A stretch of 64,000 bases of DNA from Aurantiacibacter sediminis (GTDB lineage: Bacteria; Pseudomonadota; Alphaproteobacteria; Sphingomonadales; Sphingomonadaceae): the NCBI RefSeq assembly GCF_016019885.1, contig NZ_JAEANY010000001.1:186001-250000 (forward strand), in the 5' to 3' direction. Position 1 is the first letter of the stretch. Each line of letters starts with the position of its first letter. Positions 18,102 to 27,182 of the stretch are shown here, one piece after another. Below the pieces are notes generated by a model, which was not told the origin of the DNA, ran no database searches, and was given only the letters and a program-made list of their open reading frames with translations. The translations under genes were made by a program, and so were the position numbers.

Positions 18102-18139
18102 TTGGAAGCGAGTCACTTTTACCCGGTCTCGCTTCCCAA
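18102..18139 (+). other. Hairpin in the leader of the His-rich protein gene
   Basis: TTGGAAGCGAG at 18102-18112 pairs with CTCGCTTCCCAA at 18128-18139 (eleven pairs, one bulge, loop of 15 bases). It ends just before the Shine-Dalgarno GGGGAGAG at 18143-18150 of the gene starting at 18155. No U-tract follows, so it is not a terminator. It may stabilise the 5' end of the mRNA or control translation; no ligand class is recognisable. Confidence 0.5.
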
Positions 18140-18154
18140 ATTGGGGAGAGACCG

Positions 18155-18949
18155 ATGTTTTGCAAAATCCGTTCCACCGCCTGCCTGCTTGCCGCCACTT
18201 CGATGATGGCGATGCCGATCGCCGCACAGGCGGAAGATGCAGCCCAGCTTGTTGATATTAACGGTATGTTCGCTGCCGATGCGGAGACCGAGCTGCGCAA
18301 TCGCGGGTTCGGCTTTGTGAGCCACAATCGGAACTCGCAGGGCTACAATTACAGCTATTGGTGGGACGAAGAGGATGATGACTGCGTGCAGGTCGAGGAA
18401 TACCGCGGTCGCATCCAATCCATCACCGATGCAAGCGATCAGGACTGCGGCCATCACATGAATGCTGATGCCACGGCTGCGCTGGGTGTCGCAGCGGGTG
18501 CAGCCGTTCTTGGCGCGATCTTTGGGCACAACAGCAACCATCACGATGATAACCGCCACAGCGACGATCATGCTTACGAACGCGACTATGAGCGCGGTTA
18601 TAATGACGGGCTGCACAACGCATCCTATCACAACCGCGACCGGTCGGAGGGGTACTCCGCTGGCTATTCGGCCGGGGTGGATCAACGTAACACCAACTTG
18701 CGCCATCACAGCCGGCGTGGCGGATACCATCAGGCAGCGCAGATCAGCGACCTGCAGGGCTCGCGCGCAGCCGGTGCCATGGACACGATGGAAAGTCGCG
18801 GCTTCCGCCAGGTGGACAATTTCACGAGCGGCAATACGCGCTATTCAATCCAATATAACCGGAACACGCGCCAGTGCGTGCAAATGACGATCGCTGATGG
18901 CCACATCTACGACATTCGCGATATCGGCCAGAACCCGAACTGCCGTTGA
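18155..18949 (+). CDS. Secreted protein with two copies of a Cys-containing domain around a His/Asp-rich linker
   Basis: A 264-residue exported protein (signal peptide [16 protein letters not shown]). Two related modules are visible: one at about residues 30-105 ([11 protein letters not shown], then [11 protein letters not shown] and SDQDC) and one at about 200-264 ([11 protein letters not shown], then [11 protein letters not shown] and QNPNC). Between them lie a small hydrophobic Ala/Gly stretch and a long His-, Asp- and Tyr-rich segment with [11 protein letters not shown], a plausible metal-binding or hydrophilic spacer. Function is unknown. The start is ATG at 18155 with GGGGAGAG upstream; the longer frame from 18080 lacks a signal at its N-terminus. 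It is followed closely by a lipoprotein gene. Confidence 0.8.
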   Translation: MFCKIRSTACLLAATSMMAMPIAAQAEDAAQLVDINGMFAADAETELRNRGFGFVSHNRNSQGYNYSYWWDEEDDDCVQVEEYRGRIQSITDASDQDCGHHMNADATAALGVAAGAAVLGAIFGHNSNHHDDNRHSDDHAYERDYERGYNDGLHNASYHNRDRSEGYSAGYSAGVDQRNTNLRHHSRRGGYHQAAQISDLQGSRAAGAMDTMESRGFRQVDNFTSGNTRYSIQYNRNTRQCVQMTIADGHIYDIRDIGQNPNCR

Positions 18950-18959
18950 GGAGAGCGTG

Positions 18960-19646
18960 ATGCGTCGAGTTGCACTTTTGGGTGCTGCCCTAGCCTTCCC
19001 GCTCGCTGCCTGTGGCGGGGAGGCCGAAACGCTCGATCCTGAAACCACGGAGGAGCTGGCTGAAATTCCCGAAAGCCTCGCACCTTTTGGAGATGGATAC
19101 CCTGCTTCAGGCGATCCGTGTCGCCAGCTTGGCGAAAGCGAGGCGACCTCCAACTACCTGGATGACAGCGCACTGCTGGTCGGATGCCCCAGTGAAGCCT
19201 CGGCAGAGGCGCTGGGCGGCGACATCGTCGGCAATGTCGAAGGCGTACGCTTGGTCTCCGTCCCGATGGGCGATGCCAATGTCGGAATGGGCGAAAACGG
19301 ACCGCCTCCACCTGCTGAGGGCGATGCCTTGGTCGATGGCACCGAATACAACGCCACGACTATTCTCGATTGCGGTTTTGACGGCGCAGAGCCCACGCAA
19401 CGCTGTGATGCGGGTGTCGTGCGCAACTGGATGGAGGACGGCTCGCATCTCGTCGAGGTTCAAAAACCCGATGGCTTCAAACGCGCGCTGTTCTTCGACG
19501 GCACGACGCCTGTGGGCGCAGACAGCGCAGAGGCTGACGGTTCGGCGGGCTGGGATTTCGATTACACCCGCGATGGCGACCGGGTGACCATACAGTACGG
19601 GCCCGAAACCTATGTCATCGTCGATGCGCTGATCACCGGTGGCTGA
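18960..19646 (+). CDS. Lipoprotein of unknown function
   Basis: A 228-residue lipoprotein: signal peptide [17 protein letters not shown] with lipobox LAAC, a Glu-rich spacer, then a globular part with cysteine pairs ([29 protein letters not shown]). No family was recognised. The ATG at 18960 has GGAGAG just upstream and lies ten bases past the stop of the preceding secreted-protein gene, so the two form an operon. Export would need Lgt, encoded at 4.1 kb. Confidence 0.8.
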   Translation: MRRVALLGAALAFPLAACGGEAETLDPETTEELAEIPESLAPFGDGYPASGDPCRQLGESEATSNYLDDSALLVGCPSEASAEALGGDIVGNVEGVRLVSVPMGDANVGMGENGPPPPAEGDALVDGTEYNATTILDCGFDGAEPTQRCDAGVVRNWMEDGSHLVEVQKPDGFKRALFFDGTTPVGADSAEADGSAGWDFDYTRDGDRVTIQYGPETYVIVDALITGG

Positions 19647-19914
19647 TGTGACAGCGGAGGCACCACAGCGGCCAGTGGCGAAATGGGCGTTTCTCATATT
19701 TGCCATCTTTTACGTGATCGCGGTCTTCCTCTTGCTCGTCGGAACCTATGGCTGGTTCGGGCAGGAGCGCGACCCGCTGTCGGGTATTTTCCTGATGCCG
19801 CTGGGCTTGCCCTGGAACTTGCTCGGTGAGCAGGCTGGGCTGGGAGGACCGGCGCTCGGCATCGGTGCGCCTTTGATCAATGCGGCGGCACTCTATTGGA
19901 TATGGAAGCGGTGA
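19639..19914 (+). CDS. Small inner-membrane protein, two helices
   Basis: A 91-residue protein with one strong helix ([20 protein letters not shown]) and a second amphipathic C-terminal hydrophobic stretch ending in ALYWIWKR. The GTG at 19639 overlaps the end of the lipoprotein gene by eight bases; a second GTG at 19648 is an alternative start. High GC3 and the operonic overlap support it as real. It converges on the APC permease gene. Function unknown. Confidence 0.65.
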   Translation: MADVTAEAPQRPVAKWAFLIFAIFYVIAVFLLLVGTYGWFGQERDPLSGIFLMPLGLPWNLLGEQAGLGGPALGIGAPLINAAALYWIWKR

Positions 19915-19951
19915 CCTGAGCCTTGGTCGGGGAAGTCCGAATGCCCCGCAA

Positions 19952-22054
19952 TTAGGCTTTGGCCATTTGCCCTGTTGCCAATTGGCGGATCGCCGCTGGT
20001 TCGCCGATGATGGAAAGCAGGTCATTTGCCCGCAATTTCAAATCATCGCGAGCGATAATCAATTCGCCGCCCCTTTCGACCATCACAATCAGGCAGCTTT
20101 CGGGCAAAGGGATTTCGGACAGCGGTTTGCCGCTCGCATCCGCCAGCGCGGGGAAATCGGCAGGATATCCGTGCAGGAAATGGTCGTCGCGAACGAGCAG
20201 CGCATTCATCGCCGCCTCGTCCTTTGCCGAAAGCCAGCGTTCCTCGAAATCGGGGCTGCGCGCGATTTCGGCAAGGTGCCCGGCAATGCGCAAATCGAGG
20301 CCCACCGGTTCTTCCGGCACCAACAAGATAACCACCGTGTGCAGATCGTGCTTGCTGCCGAAGGAGATTTGCGCCTCTTCCCGCAGGCGGAAAACGAACA
20401 TGCACGGCTCCGAAATCTCCGGAACGGAGCGGTGCATCAGCATCACCTTCGCCAGTACGCGGTGACGCTCATACGGATTGGTTTCCAGATCGCCGCGCAG
20501 AGCGTCCGCATCGATGCCAAACCGCTCTTCGCCTTCGCCGACGGCGCGTTCGAGCAGGATTTCCAGATCGAAATGGCCACTATCCAGATCGATCATCGCA
20601 GAGCGCGCAATCGCGGCTTCGTAGGTCAAATTCGCCTCGGCCGTACGTGCGTGCACGATCGACATCAGCTCATGCTCGATACCTTCATAGCGGCTCTTGC
20701 CCAGCTGTTCATGCATATGGAAGATCGCGCCGCGGCGCTTCACCTGGTCGGCAGCGTAAAACTGATACCAGAGCGCCGATCCGATCACGATGAGTCCTGT
20801 AAAGCCGATGGGGAGGTAGCCCATCTCGACGATCAGCCAGAAGGCGATCAGGATTCCCCCGACTGGGACCCAAGGATAAAACGGCGTGCGAAAGCCCGGC
20901 TTGTAGGAAGAAATGCCGCTTTCGCGCATCACGATCACGGCAAGGCAGACGAGCCCGAACAGCAGCAGCTGGAAGGCGCTGGCGAGCTTTGCCACCGAGG
21001 CGACATCGAACAGCACAAGCACCGCCACCATCGCGCCGACCGTTACCGCAATGGCGAGGCTCGGCGTCTCGAAACGGCTGAGCGTTGCGAGCTTTTCCGG
21101 CAATAGCTTGTCCTTCGCCATCGCAAAGGGATAGCGGGAGGCCGACATGATCCCGGCATTGCCTGTAGACGCGAAGGCAGCAATGGCCGCGACCACGATC
21201 AGGATCACGCCGAGGTCGAATGGCACCCAGCCAAGAAATGCCGCCGCGCCATCCGCCATTGGCGTGAGGCTGCCGAACAGTTCTTCCGGTGTCAGCAGCT
21301 TGACCAGCAACAGCGTGCCGAGCGTGTAAATCGCCGTGGCGGTGAGAAGTGCCAGCGTCATTCCCAGCGGGACATTGCGATCGGGATTCTCGATCTCTTC
21401 CGCGACGCTCGCGACTTTTGTCAGGCCGGCATAGGACACGAAGACGAGGCCTATGGTGGAAATAAAACCGACCAGTCCATCGTTGAAAAACGCGCCATAC
21501 TCCGGACCCGGCGTAAAGGCGTCGGGCACGCCCACTTCGGCGAAACCGAGGATGACGAAGGCGCCAAGAATTACCACGAGAGTGGTCACCAGGATGCGCT
21601 GGAGCATCGTCGTTTCTTTTGCGCCCGCATAGTTGATCGCGCCGAAAACCAGCGTCAGAACGACCGCAGTCAGCGTGATTGGCACATCGAGATAGAGTCC
21701 AAGGTAGGCGCCCATGCCCACCAGTGCGAAGGCGCTTTTGAACACCACCGCGACCCATGATCCAAGGCCGCCAATTGCTCCCATCAGGGGCCCCATCGCG
21801 CGATCGAGGAAGAAATAGGTTCCGCCCGATTTGGGCATGGCGGTGGAGAGTTCGGCCATGCAATACATGGCCGGAAGGATCAGGAAACCGGCGGCAAAAT
21901 AGGCGAGATAGACGGAAGTGCCGGTAGTCGCCGCAGCAATGCCGGGCAAGAGGAACAAACCGGACGAAAACATCGCGCCTGTCGCCATCGCATAAACGTC
22001 GAACAGCTTCAGACTCTTTGAAAGAGCAGCTTCGTCGCCGCCGGAACCTGCCAT
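19952..22054 (-). CDS. APC-superfamily permease with C-terminal regulatory domains
   Basis: A 700-residue protein. Residues about 15-440 form a 12-helix amino acid/polyamine/organocation permease (GAMFSSGLFLLPGIAAATTG, then YCMAELSTAMPKSGGTYFFLDRA in the first helices). The cytoplasmic tail of about 250 residues carries a segment (TVVILLVPEEPVGLDLRIAG) that looks like a PTS EIIA-2-type domain and a final GGELIIARDDLKLRANDLLSIIG segment typical of RCK_C/TrkA-C ligand-binding domains. The tail probably gates transport in response to a small ligand. Substrate is unknown. The start is supported by AAGGAA seven bases upstream. It is divergent from the HerA-like ATPase gene. Confidence 0.85.
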   Translation of the reverse strand: MAGSGGDEAALSKSLKLFDVYAMATGAMFSSGLFLLPGIAAATTGTSVYLAYFAAGFLILPAMYCMAELSTAMPKSGGTYFFLDRAMGPLMGAIGGLGSWVAVVFKSAFALVGMGAYLGLYLDVPITLTAVVLTLVFGAINYAGAKETTMLQRILVTTLVVILGAFVILGFAEVGVPDAFTPGPEYGAFFNDGLVGFISTIGLVFVSYAGLTKVASVAEEIENPDRNVPLGMTLALLTATAIYTLGTLLLVKLLTPEELFGSLTPMADGAAAFLGWVPFDLGVILIVVAAIAAFASTGNAGIMSASRYPFAMAKDKLLPEKLATLSRFETPSLAIAVTVGAMVAVLVLFDVASVAKLASAFQLLLFGLVCLAVIVMRESGISSYKPGFRTPFYPWVPVGGILIAFWLIVEMGYLPIGFTGLIVIGSALWYQFYAADQVKRRGAIFHMHEQLGKSRYEGIEHELMSIVHARTAEANLTYEAAIARSAMIDLDSGHFDLEILLERAVGEGEERFGIDADALRGDLETNPYERHRVLAKVMLMHRSVPEISEPCMFVFRLREEAQISFGSKHDLHTVVILLVPEEPVGLDLRIAGHLAEIARSPDFEERWLSAKDEAAMNALLVRDDHFLHGYPADFPALADASGKPLSEIPLPESCLIVMVERGGELIIARDDLKLRANDLLSIIGEPAAIRQLATGQMAKA

Positions 22055-22204
22055 CGATTTTCCTTTTTACGCGAGAATTCTTCTTATCTGAAGGCATTTA
22101 CGCATCGCGGCAAGGCTTGTGCCCGGATTAAGCCTGGTCTGAAGTTCGCTTCGCGTGGGAAAACAGGCCGAGGCGTCTATGCGACTCTCTGCCCCGCCCA
22201 TAAA

Positions 22205-23665
22205 GTGATCAATGTGAATACGGACATCGAAATCGGGAAGGATGCCCACGGCACGCCGGTACCGGTGGACGTGGAGGAACTGCTGGCCACGCGGCTGCTG
22301 GTGCAGGGCAATTCGGGCAGCGGAAAGTCGCATTTGCTGCGCCGCCTACTCGAACAGAGCGCTGCGATGGTGCAGCAGATCGTCATCGATCCCGAAGGCG
22401 ATTTCGTCTCGCTGGCCGATCATTTCGACCATGTCGTGATCGAAGGCGGCAGCTATTCGGTGCGCGAGATCGAGGCGCTGGCAGGCCGCATCCGGCAGCA
22501 CCGCGCAAGCGTTGTGCTTTCGCTCGATGATCTGGAAGTCGAGCAGCAAATCCGCTGCGCCGCCGCTTTCCTGACCGCCCTGTTCGATGCTCCGCGTGAG
22601 CACTGGTTTCCCGCGCTGGTGGTGGTCGATGAAGCGCAGATGTTTGCGCCCGCTGCTGCCGGAGAAATGGCCGAAGACACGCGCCGCATGACGCTTTCCG
22701 CCATGACCAACCTCATGTGCCGGGGCCGCAAGCGCGGACTTGCCGGGATCGTGGCGACGCAGCGCCTCGCCAAGCTTGCCAAGAATGTCGCGGCAGAGGC
22801 GAGCAATTTCCTTATGGGCCGCACATTCCTCGATATCGATATGCAGCGCGCCGCCGACCTTCTCGGCATGGATCGCAAGCAGGCAGAGCGCATTCGCGAT
22901 TTGCAATGCGGCCATTTCCTCGGGCTTGGTCCGGCGGTGAGCCGCCGCCCGGTGGCGGTGCATATCGGCGATGTAAAATCGGGCGGGAAGAATGCCGCAA
23001 CGGCGCTTACTCCGTTGCCGCAGGCCGACGCCGCATCCATGGGCGAATTGCTGCATGCAGACCTTGCCGAGGAGGCGGCTGAGCCAGTGCGCGCTCCGCC
23101 GCCTTCGCCCCCGCCTGCCCCGCCGGTCGAAGCCATTGCACAAAGCCTGGCAGAGCGCGCCGAACCGGTGTCGGATAGCGACGGTGACCAACCAGCCATT
23201 CCCTTACCGCAGGGCGATGTGGACGGGCTGTTGCGCGAAATGGCCGCAGAAGAAGGCGCGACATTCAAGCCGGTCGCAACTCTGTTCCGCACCTTCGCCA
23301 CCCGCTGCCGGGAGCGCGCAATTCCCTCTGCACACATCGACATGGGCGTTTTCCGCCGCATGTTCGCATTTGCCAGCGCCGGGGTGGACCAGCTCGATCC
23401 GGCTGCGCGCGAAGCGGTCGAGGAGATGGCAAGCCAAGTGGCTGACGATGTGCTCGCGCCCTATCTCGCCATCGTCGTCGCCGCCGCCAAGGGCCAGCGT
23501 GCTCCTGACGAAGACACGCTCGCCCGCGTCTACGGCACCGCCAGCCCGGGCCGCATCCGCCGGCTGCTCGATCATCTGGAGAAGACCGGCCTAATCAGCG
23601 TGCATGAGGATTTCGGCGGCGAGCGAACGATTACCGTTCCCGGCATCGAAGCAGTCATGGCCTGA
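22205..23665 (+). CDS. HerA/FtsK-superfamily ATP-binding protein with proline-rich linker
   Basis: A 486-residue P-loop ATPase of the HerA-like (DUF87) group. Walker A GNSGSGKSHLLRR near residue 40, Walker B ALVVVDEAQMF near 140, a conserved arginine-rich CRGRKRGL segment and sensor TQRL. After residue 260 comes a Pro/Ala-rich linker (PPPSPPPAPP) and a C-terminal region whose last 50 residues resemble a winged helix (RIRRLLDHLEKTGLISVHED). HerA-type ATPases work with nucleases or in DNA translocation; no NurA is encoded beside it, so its partner is unknown. GTG start at 22205. Confidence 0.8.
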   Translation: MINVNTDIEIGKDAHGTPVPVDVEELLATRLLVQGNSGSGKSHLLRRLLEQSAAMVQQIVIDPEGDFVSLADHFDHVVIEGGSYSVREIEALAGRIRQHRASVVLSLDDLEVEQQIRCAAAFLTALFDAPREHWFPALVVVDEAQMFAPAAAGEMAEDTRRMTLSAMTNLMCRGRKRGLAGIVATQRLAKLAKNVAAEASNFLMGRTFLDIDMQRAADLLGMDRKQAERIRDLQCGHFLGLGPAVSRRPVAVHIGDVKSGGKNAATALTPLPQADAASMGELLHADLAEEAAEPVRAPPPSPPPAPPVEAIAQSLAERAEPVSDSDGDQPAIPLPQGDVDGLLREMAAEEGATFKPVATLFRTFATRCRERAIPSAHIDMGVFRRMFAFASAGVDQLDPAAREAVEEMASQVADDVLAPYLAIVVAAAKGQRAPDEDTLARVYGTASPGRIRRLLDHLEKTGLISVHEDFGGERTITVPGIEAVMA

Positions 23666-23750
23666 GCCTCATTGGCTAATCCGATAAGCGTTGCCCGAAA
23701 CCGGTTTCGCCTGTAACGAGCGCGCAAAATCTCATCCATCGGAGTCCCCC

Positions 23751-24866
23751 ATGCGCATCGGTTGCCCTACTGAAATCAAGAACCGCGAATATCGCGTCGG
23801 CCTGACGCCCGAAAGCGCGGGCGAGCTGGTGAATGCCGGGCACGAAGTCTGGATGCAGGCAGGCGCGGGCGCAGGCATCGGTGCCTATGACGCGCAATAT
23901 CGCGATCGCGGCGCGAAGGTGGTCGATACCGCCGAAGAAATCTTCGCCGAATGCGAAATGATCGTGAAAGTAAAAGAGCCGCAGGCGAGCGAGCGCGCCA
24001 TGCTGCGCGAAGGCCAGCTGCTTTACACCTATCTGCACCTCGCACCCGACCCCGATCAGACGCACGAGCTGGTCGAATCGGGCTGTACCGCCATCGCCTA
24101 TGAAACGGTCACCGGTCCGCGCGGCGGCCTGCCACTGCTTACCCCGATGAGCCAGGTGGCTGGCCGCATGAGTATTCAGGCAGGTGCACATGCTCTTGAA
24201 AAAGCGCAAGGTGGCCGCGGCGTGCTGCTCGGCGGCGTACCGGGCGTGATGCCGGGGAAGGTAGTCATCATTGGCGGCGGTGTCGTCGGCTTTAACGCAG
24301 CACAAATGTCGGCGGGTCTTGGCGCAGACACCGTGATCATGGATCTCGACCCTACAGTGCTGGAAAAAGTCGGCACCCATTTCGAAGCGCGAGCCAGCAC
24401 CCGCTTTGCCAGCAAGGCGAATGTCGAAGAAGCGGTCGCCGAGGCAGACATGGTTGTCGGCGCAGTTCTGGTGCCGGGTGCCGCCGCACCCAAGCTGGTG
24501 AGCCGTGCGATGCTCTCGACCATGAAGCCGGGTGCCGTGCTGGTGGACGTCGCGATCGATCAGGGCGGATGCTTTGAAACGAGCAAGGCGACCACGCACG
24601 ATGATCCGACCTATGTGGTTGATGATATTGTGCATTATTGCGTCGCCAACATGCCCGGCGCTGTCAGCCGCACCAGCACCTATGCGCTCAACAATGTCAC
24701 GTTGCCGCACGCGCTGCGCATCGCCAATCTGGGCTGGAAAGAAGCCATGCGCACCGATCCGCATCTGGCGCAGGGCCTCAACGTCCATGCCGGCCGCGTG
24801 ACATATCCAGCCGTGGCGCGCGAATTGGGGTATGATGAGTTGCCAATCGGGCAGGCCATCGCCTGA
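23751..24866 (+). CDS. ald: Alanine dehydrogenase
   Basis: NAD-dependent enzyme that interconverts L-alanine and pyruvate plus ammonia. 371 residues, the usual length. Seen: MRIGCPTEIKNREYRVGLTP at the start, substrate-binding KVKEPQ and YLHLAPD, the NAD-binding VIIGGGVVGFNAAQMSAGLGA with a downstream acidic residue, and PGAAAPKLVSRAML. The ATG at 23751 has GGAG seven bases upstream; the longer frame from 23691 is not needed. It is a single gene between the HerA-like ATPase and the diguanylate cyclase. Confidence 0.96.
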   Translation: MRIGCPTEIKNREYRVGLTPESAGELVNAGHEVWMQAGAGAGIGAYDAQYRDRGAKVVDTAEEIFAECEMIVKVKEPQASERAMLREGQLLYTYLHLAPDPDQTHELVESGCTAIAYETVTGPRGGLPLLTPMSQVAGRMSIQAGAHALEKAQGGRGVLLGGVPGVMPGKVVIIGGGVVGFNAAQMSAGLGADTVIMDLDPTVLEKVGTHFEARASTRFASKANVEEAVAEADMVVGAVLVPGAAAPKLVSRAMLSTMKPGAVLVDVAIDQGGCFETSKATTHDDPTYVVDDIVHYCVANMPGAVSRTSTYALNNVTLPHALRIANLGWKEAMRTDPHLAQGLNVHAGRVTYPAVARELGYDELPIGQAIA

Positions 24867-24940
24867 TAAACAGCGGGGTCTGTCCGTCGCAAAGCTATCG
24901 CTGAAATAAAACGAAAAATCGCGATTTTTTCGCTCTCGTT

Positions 24941-24955
24941 TTAACTTAGGTTTAG
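24941..24955 (+). promoter_or_regulatory. CtrA-like box upstream of diguanylate cyclase
   Basis: TTAA-N7-TTAG, one mismatch from the CtrA consensus TTAA-N7-TTAA, 25 bases upstream of the ATG at 24980 in an AT-rich stretch. CtrA is the cell-cycle and motility regulator of many alphaproteobacteria, where c-di-GMP enzymes are common targets. Predicted from the motif only. Confidence 0.4.
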
Positions 24956-24979
24956 GCGTATTCCTTTATCCCCTTCGCG

Positions 24980-26758
24980 ATGAGGGGGAACCGGATCAAC
25001 TTTTTGCTCACGCGATTGGCCGTGTGGATAGCGGTATTGGCGGTGGCCATGCCCTCGTCCCATGCCCTCGCACAGGGTGCTGCCGGAGCCTCTGCACCAG
25101 AACGGGCTTCGCTGAAACAGGCCTGCCGCGCGCCAGCGCCGCTTGGGGAAAATCTCGAGACGATCTTGCCCACACTCGAATGGAACTGCGACCCTGCGCC
25201 GCGAACTGTCTCTCTTGATCCAGAGCGCATTGTCCTGCGCTTTGATGTCAGCGATAGCGAAGGCGGTGACAGGCTTGCCTGGTTCCTGACCGATCGAAGC
25301 CGCTTCGAGGCAGTGACGATTATCACCGAAAGCCTCGACGGAAGCCTTTCAGCACGCCGCTGGCTGCATGGCGAAGGCGAGCACTCCAAAGCTGGCGCCA
25401 TGGTCAAATTCCCGTTGAGGGACAGGACACAGGAAGCCCGATATATCTACGTCGCGATCGACAGACCGACGACGCTTGCATCGATCAGGCGCGCGCAACT
25501 GGCGGAGAATGACCCCATCGCGGTCCCCGCTACGCAAGCGAAAACACTGCTGATCGCGGCTCTATGTGGTCTGCTGATCATGCCACTCTTCTTCAACGTG
25601 GCGTTTTACCGCGTTCTGCAACAGCGATTTGTGATTTGGCACGGCGTGCTGACAACAGCCGTCCTGCTGACGATTCTTGTCGATTCTGGCGTCATCACTT
25701 TCTTCCTACCGCTGGGCGTATCCTTCCTCGCAACGGCAGACGCGTTTATGCTGGGCATGGCAGTGGCCGTTGGCGGAATGTTCGGCTGGACATTCCTGGA
25801 TGGTTCGCGGCTCGACAGCCGGTTGCGGCTTGCCTTTCCCATAGCTGCGGCTTGGATGGCTGCTGTCAGCGTGCTGCACGCCGCATTCCCCTTTGCGCTG
25901 CGTCCGTGGCATCACAGCCTCTACAACGCTGCTTTCGTCCCCGTGCTGGCGATATTTATCATCATGCTTTTCGCCGCCATGCGCCGCGGCAGCAGGGAAG
26001 CGCGCGTGCAGCTGATGGGCTGGTCGATGGTGCTGGTCGCCGTGGCCATGACGATGACCGACCACTTCATCCCCTTCGCATCCTCTTTCGACCTAATGAC
26101 GCTGTTCTATGTCGGCTGCACCATGGGCACGGCGGTGGCGAGCTTTGGAGTGGCGGACCGGATGATGGTATTGAAGCATCAGCGCGACAAAGCGCGCACA
26201 GAAGCGCGTTTGCTGGAAAAGCTGTCCGAGCGCGATCCGTTGACGGGCCTCTACAATCGCCGTGTTGTGGAAGAACGCTTCATGGAATTGCGCCGTGGCG
26301 GCTATTCGGCGCTCGCCGTTCTCGATCTCGATAATTTCAAATCGATCAATGACACTTTCGGTCACGCTGTAGGCGATGAAGTGCTGCGTATCGTCGGCGC
26401 GTCGCTCAATAATGAAGAGGGCGTGCTCGCCGCGCGTATGGGCGGTGAGGAATTCCTGCTGCTGGTTGAAGGTGAGGGTCCGGCAATCGAAGCGGAGCGC
26501 CTGCGTCTCGCAATCTCAGCCCAAATTCATGACCAGCTTAGATTGCCGCGCGCTGTCACCGCCAGCATGGGCATTGTGGTGGCTCCAGGCCAAACGCTTT
26601 CCGAGATGGGCTTTACGCAGATGTACGATCGCGCCGACCGCCTGCTTTACGAAGCGAAAGCGTCCGGCCGCGACCGGACCATGAGCGAGCATTTGAAGGC
26701 TTTCGAACCGCGCCGCGACAAAAACCGTCGGCGCGAGGATCGCAGGCAAGCTGCCTGA
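24980..26758 (+). CDS. 7TMR-DISM membrane diguanylate cyclase
   Basis: Makes cyclic di-GMP from GTP. 592 residues: signal peptide to about residue 32, a periplasmic sensory domain of the 7TMR-DISMED2 type (about 50-170), seven membrane helices (about 183-390), a short linker, and a GGDEF domain with SERDPLTGLYNRR and the active GGEEF near residue 488. The canonical RxxD inhibitory site five residues before GGEEF is absent, so product inhibition through that site is unlikely. Extracellular ligand unknown. Preceded by a CtrA-like box, which fits cell-cycle or motility control. A PilZ effector is encoded at 7.98 kb. Confidence 0.9.
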   Translation: MRGNRINFLLTRLAVWIAVLAVAMPSSHALAQGAAGASAPERASLKQACRAPAPLGENLETILPTLEWNCDPAPRTVSLDPERIVLRFDVSDSEGGDRLAWFLTDRSRFEAVTIITESLDGSLSARRWLHGEGEHSKAGAMVKFPLRDRTQEARYIYVAIDRPTTLASIRRAQLAENDPIAVPATQAKTLLIAALCGLLIMPLFFNVAFYRVLQQRFVIWHGVLTTAVLLTILVDSGVITFFLPLGVSFLATADAFMLGMAVAVGGMFGWTFLDGSRLDSRLRLAFPIAAAWMAAVSVLHAAFPFALRPWHHSLYNAAFVPVLAIFIIMLFAAMRRGSREARVQLMGWSMVLVAVAMTMTDHFIPFASSFDLMTLFYVGCTMGTAVASFGVADRMMVLKHQRDKARTEARLLEKLSERDPLTGLYNRRVVEERFMELRRGGYSALAVLDLDNFKSINDTFGHAVGDEVLRIVGASLNNEEGVLAARMGGEEFLLLVEGEGPAIEAERLRLAISAQIHDQLRLPRAVTASMGIVVAPGQTLSEMGFTQMYDRADRLLYEAKASGRDRTMSEHLKAFEPRRDKNRRREDRRQAA

Positions 26759-26759
26759 T

Positions 26760-27182
26760 CTATCGGGTGGGCGTGTCCCAACCACCTTCGGGCATGAAGG
26801 GCGCGGCTACCTCGCTCGGCACACGCAACAGTTTTCCGCTCGCTTTTTCTATCATCGCCCACGTCGTCTTGGCGCGCACGAGCTCTTTGCCGTCGCTGTC
26901 GGTGAAGCTGTAGTGCCGATTGAAGCGCGGGCCGCGCGGACCTTCGCGAATTTCGGTGAGGCCGGTGACTTCGGCCCCTTCAGCCACATTGCCGCGATAA
27001 TCGATCTCATGCCGCAGGACGAGCCAGACAAACTGATCCTTGTCCTCCTCGCGCGCCTGCGCATCCCAATGCGCTCCGGAAAGGTCTTCCATCCAGCGCA
27101 CCCAGACGGTGTTGTTGACGTGTCCGTTCACATCGATGTGCTCGGGCAGTGCGGTGAATTGGAGGGAGAAGGAGTTGCTCAT
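26760..27182 (-). CDS. YbgC/4HBT-type acyl-CoA thioesterase
   Basis: A 140-residue hot-dog-fold thioesterase. The 4HBT signature is HIDVNGHVNNTVWVRWMED, with the catalytic Asp in DVNGHVNN, followed by VLRHEIDYRGNVAEGAEV. Probably hydrolyses short or aromatic acyl-CoA. Its ATG lies in the last codon region of oligopeptidase B (4-bp overlap), so it is translated from the same mRNA. Substrate not determinable. Confidence 0.87.
   Translation of the reverse strand: MSNSFSLQFTALPEHIDVNGHVNNTVWVRWMEDLSGAHWDAQAREEDKDQFVWLVLRHEIDYRGNVAEGAEVTGLTEIREGPRGPRFNRHYSFTDSDGKELVRAKTTWAMIEKASGKLLRVPSEVAAPFMPEGGWDTPTR

Noticed and set aside
19952-19990. Terminator between the small membrane gene and the convergent permease
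   Set aside because: The 37-bp gap has no convincing stem and no T tract.
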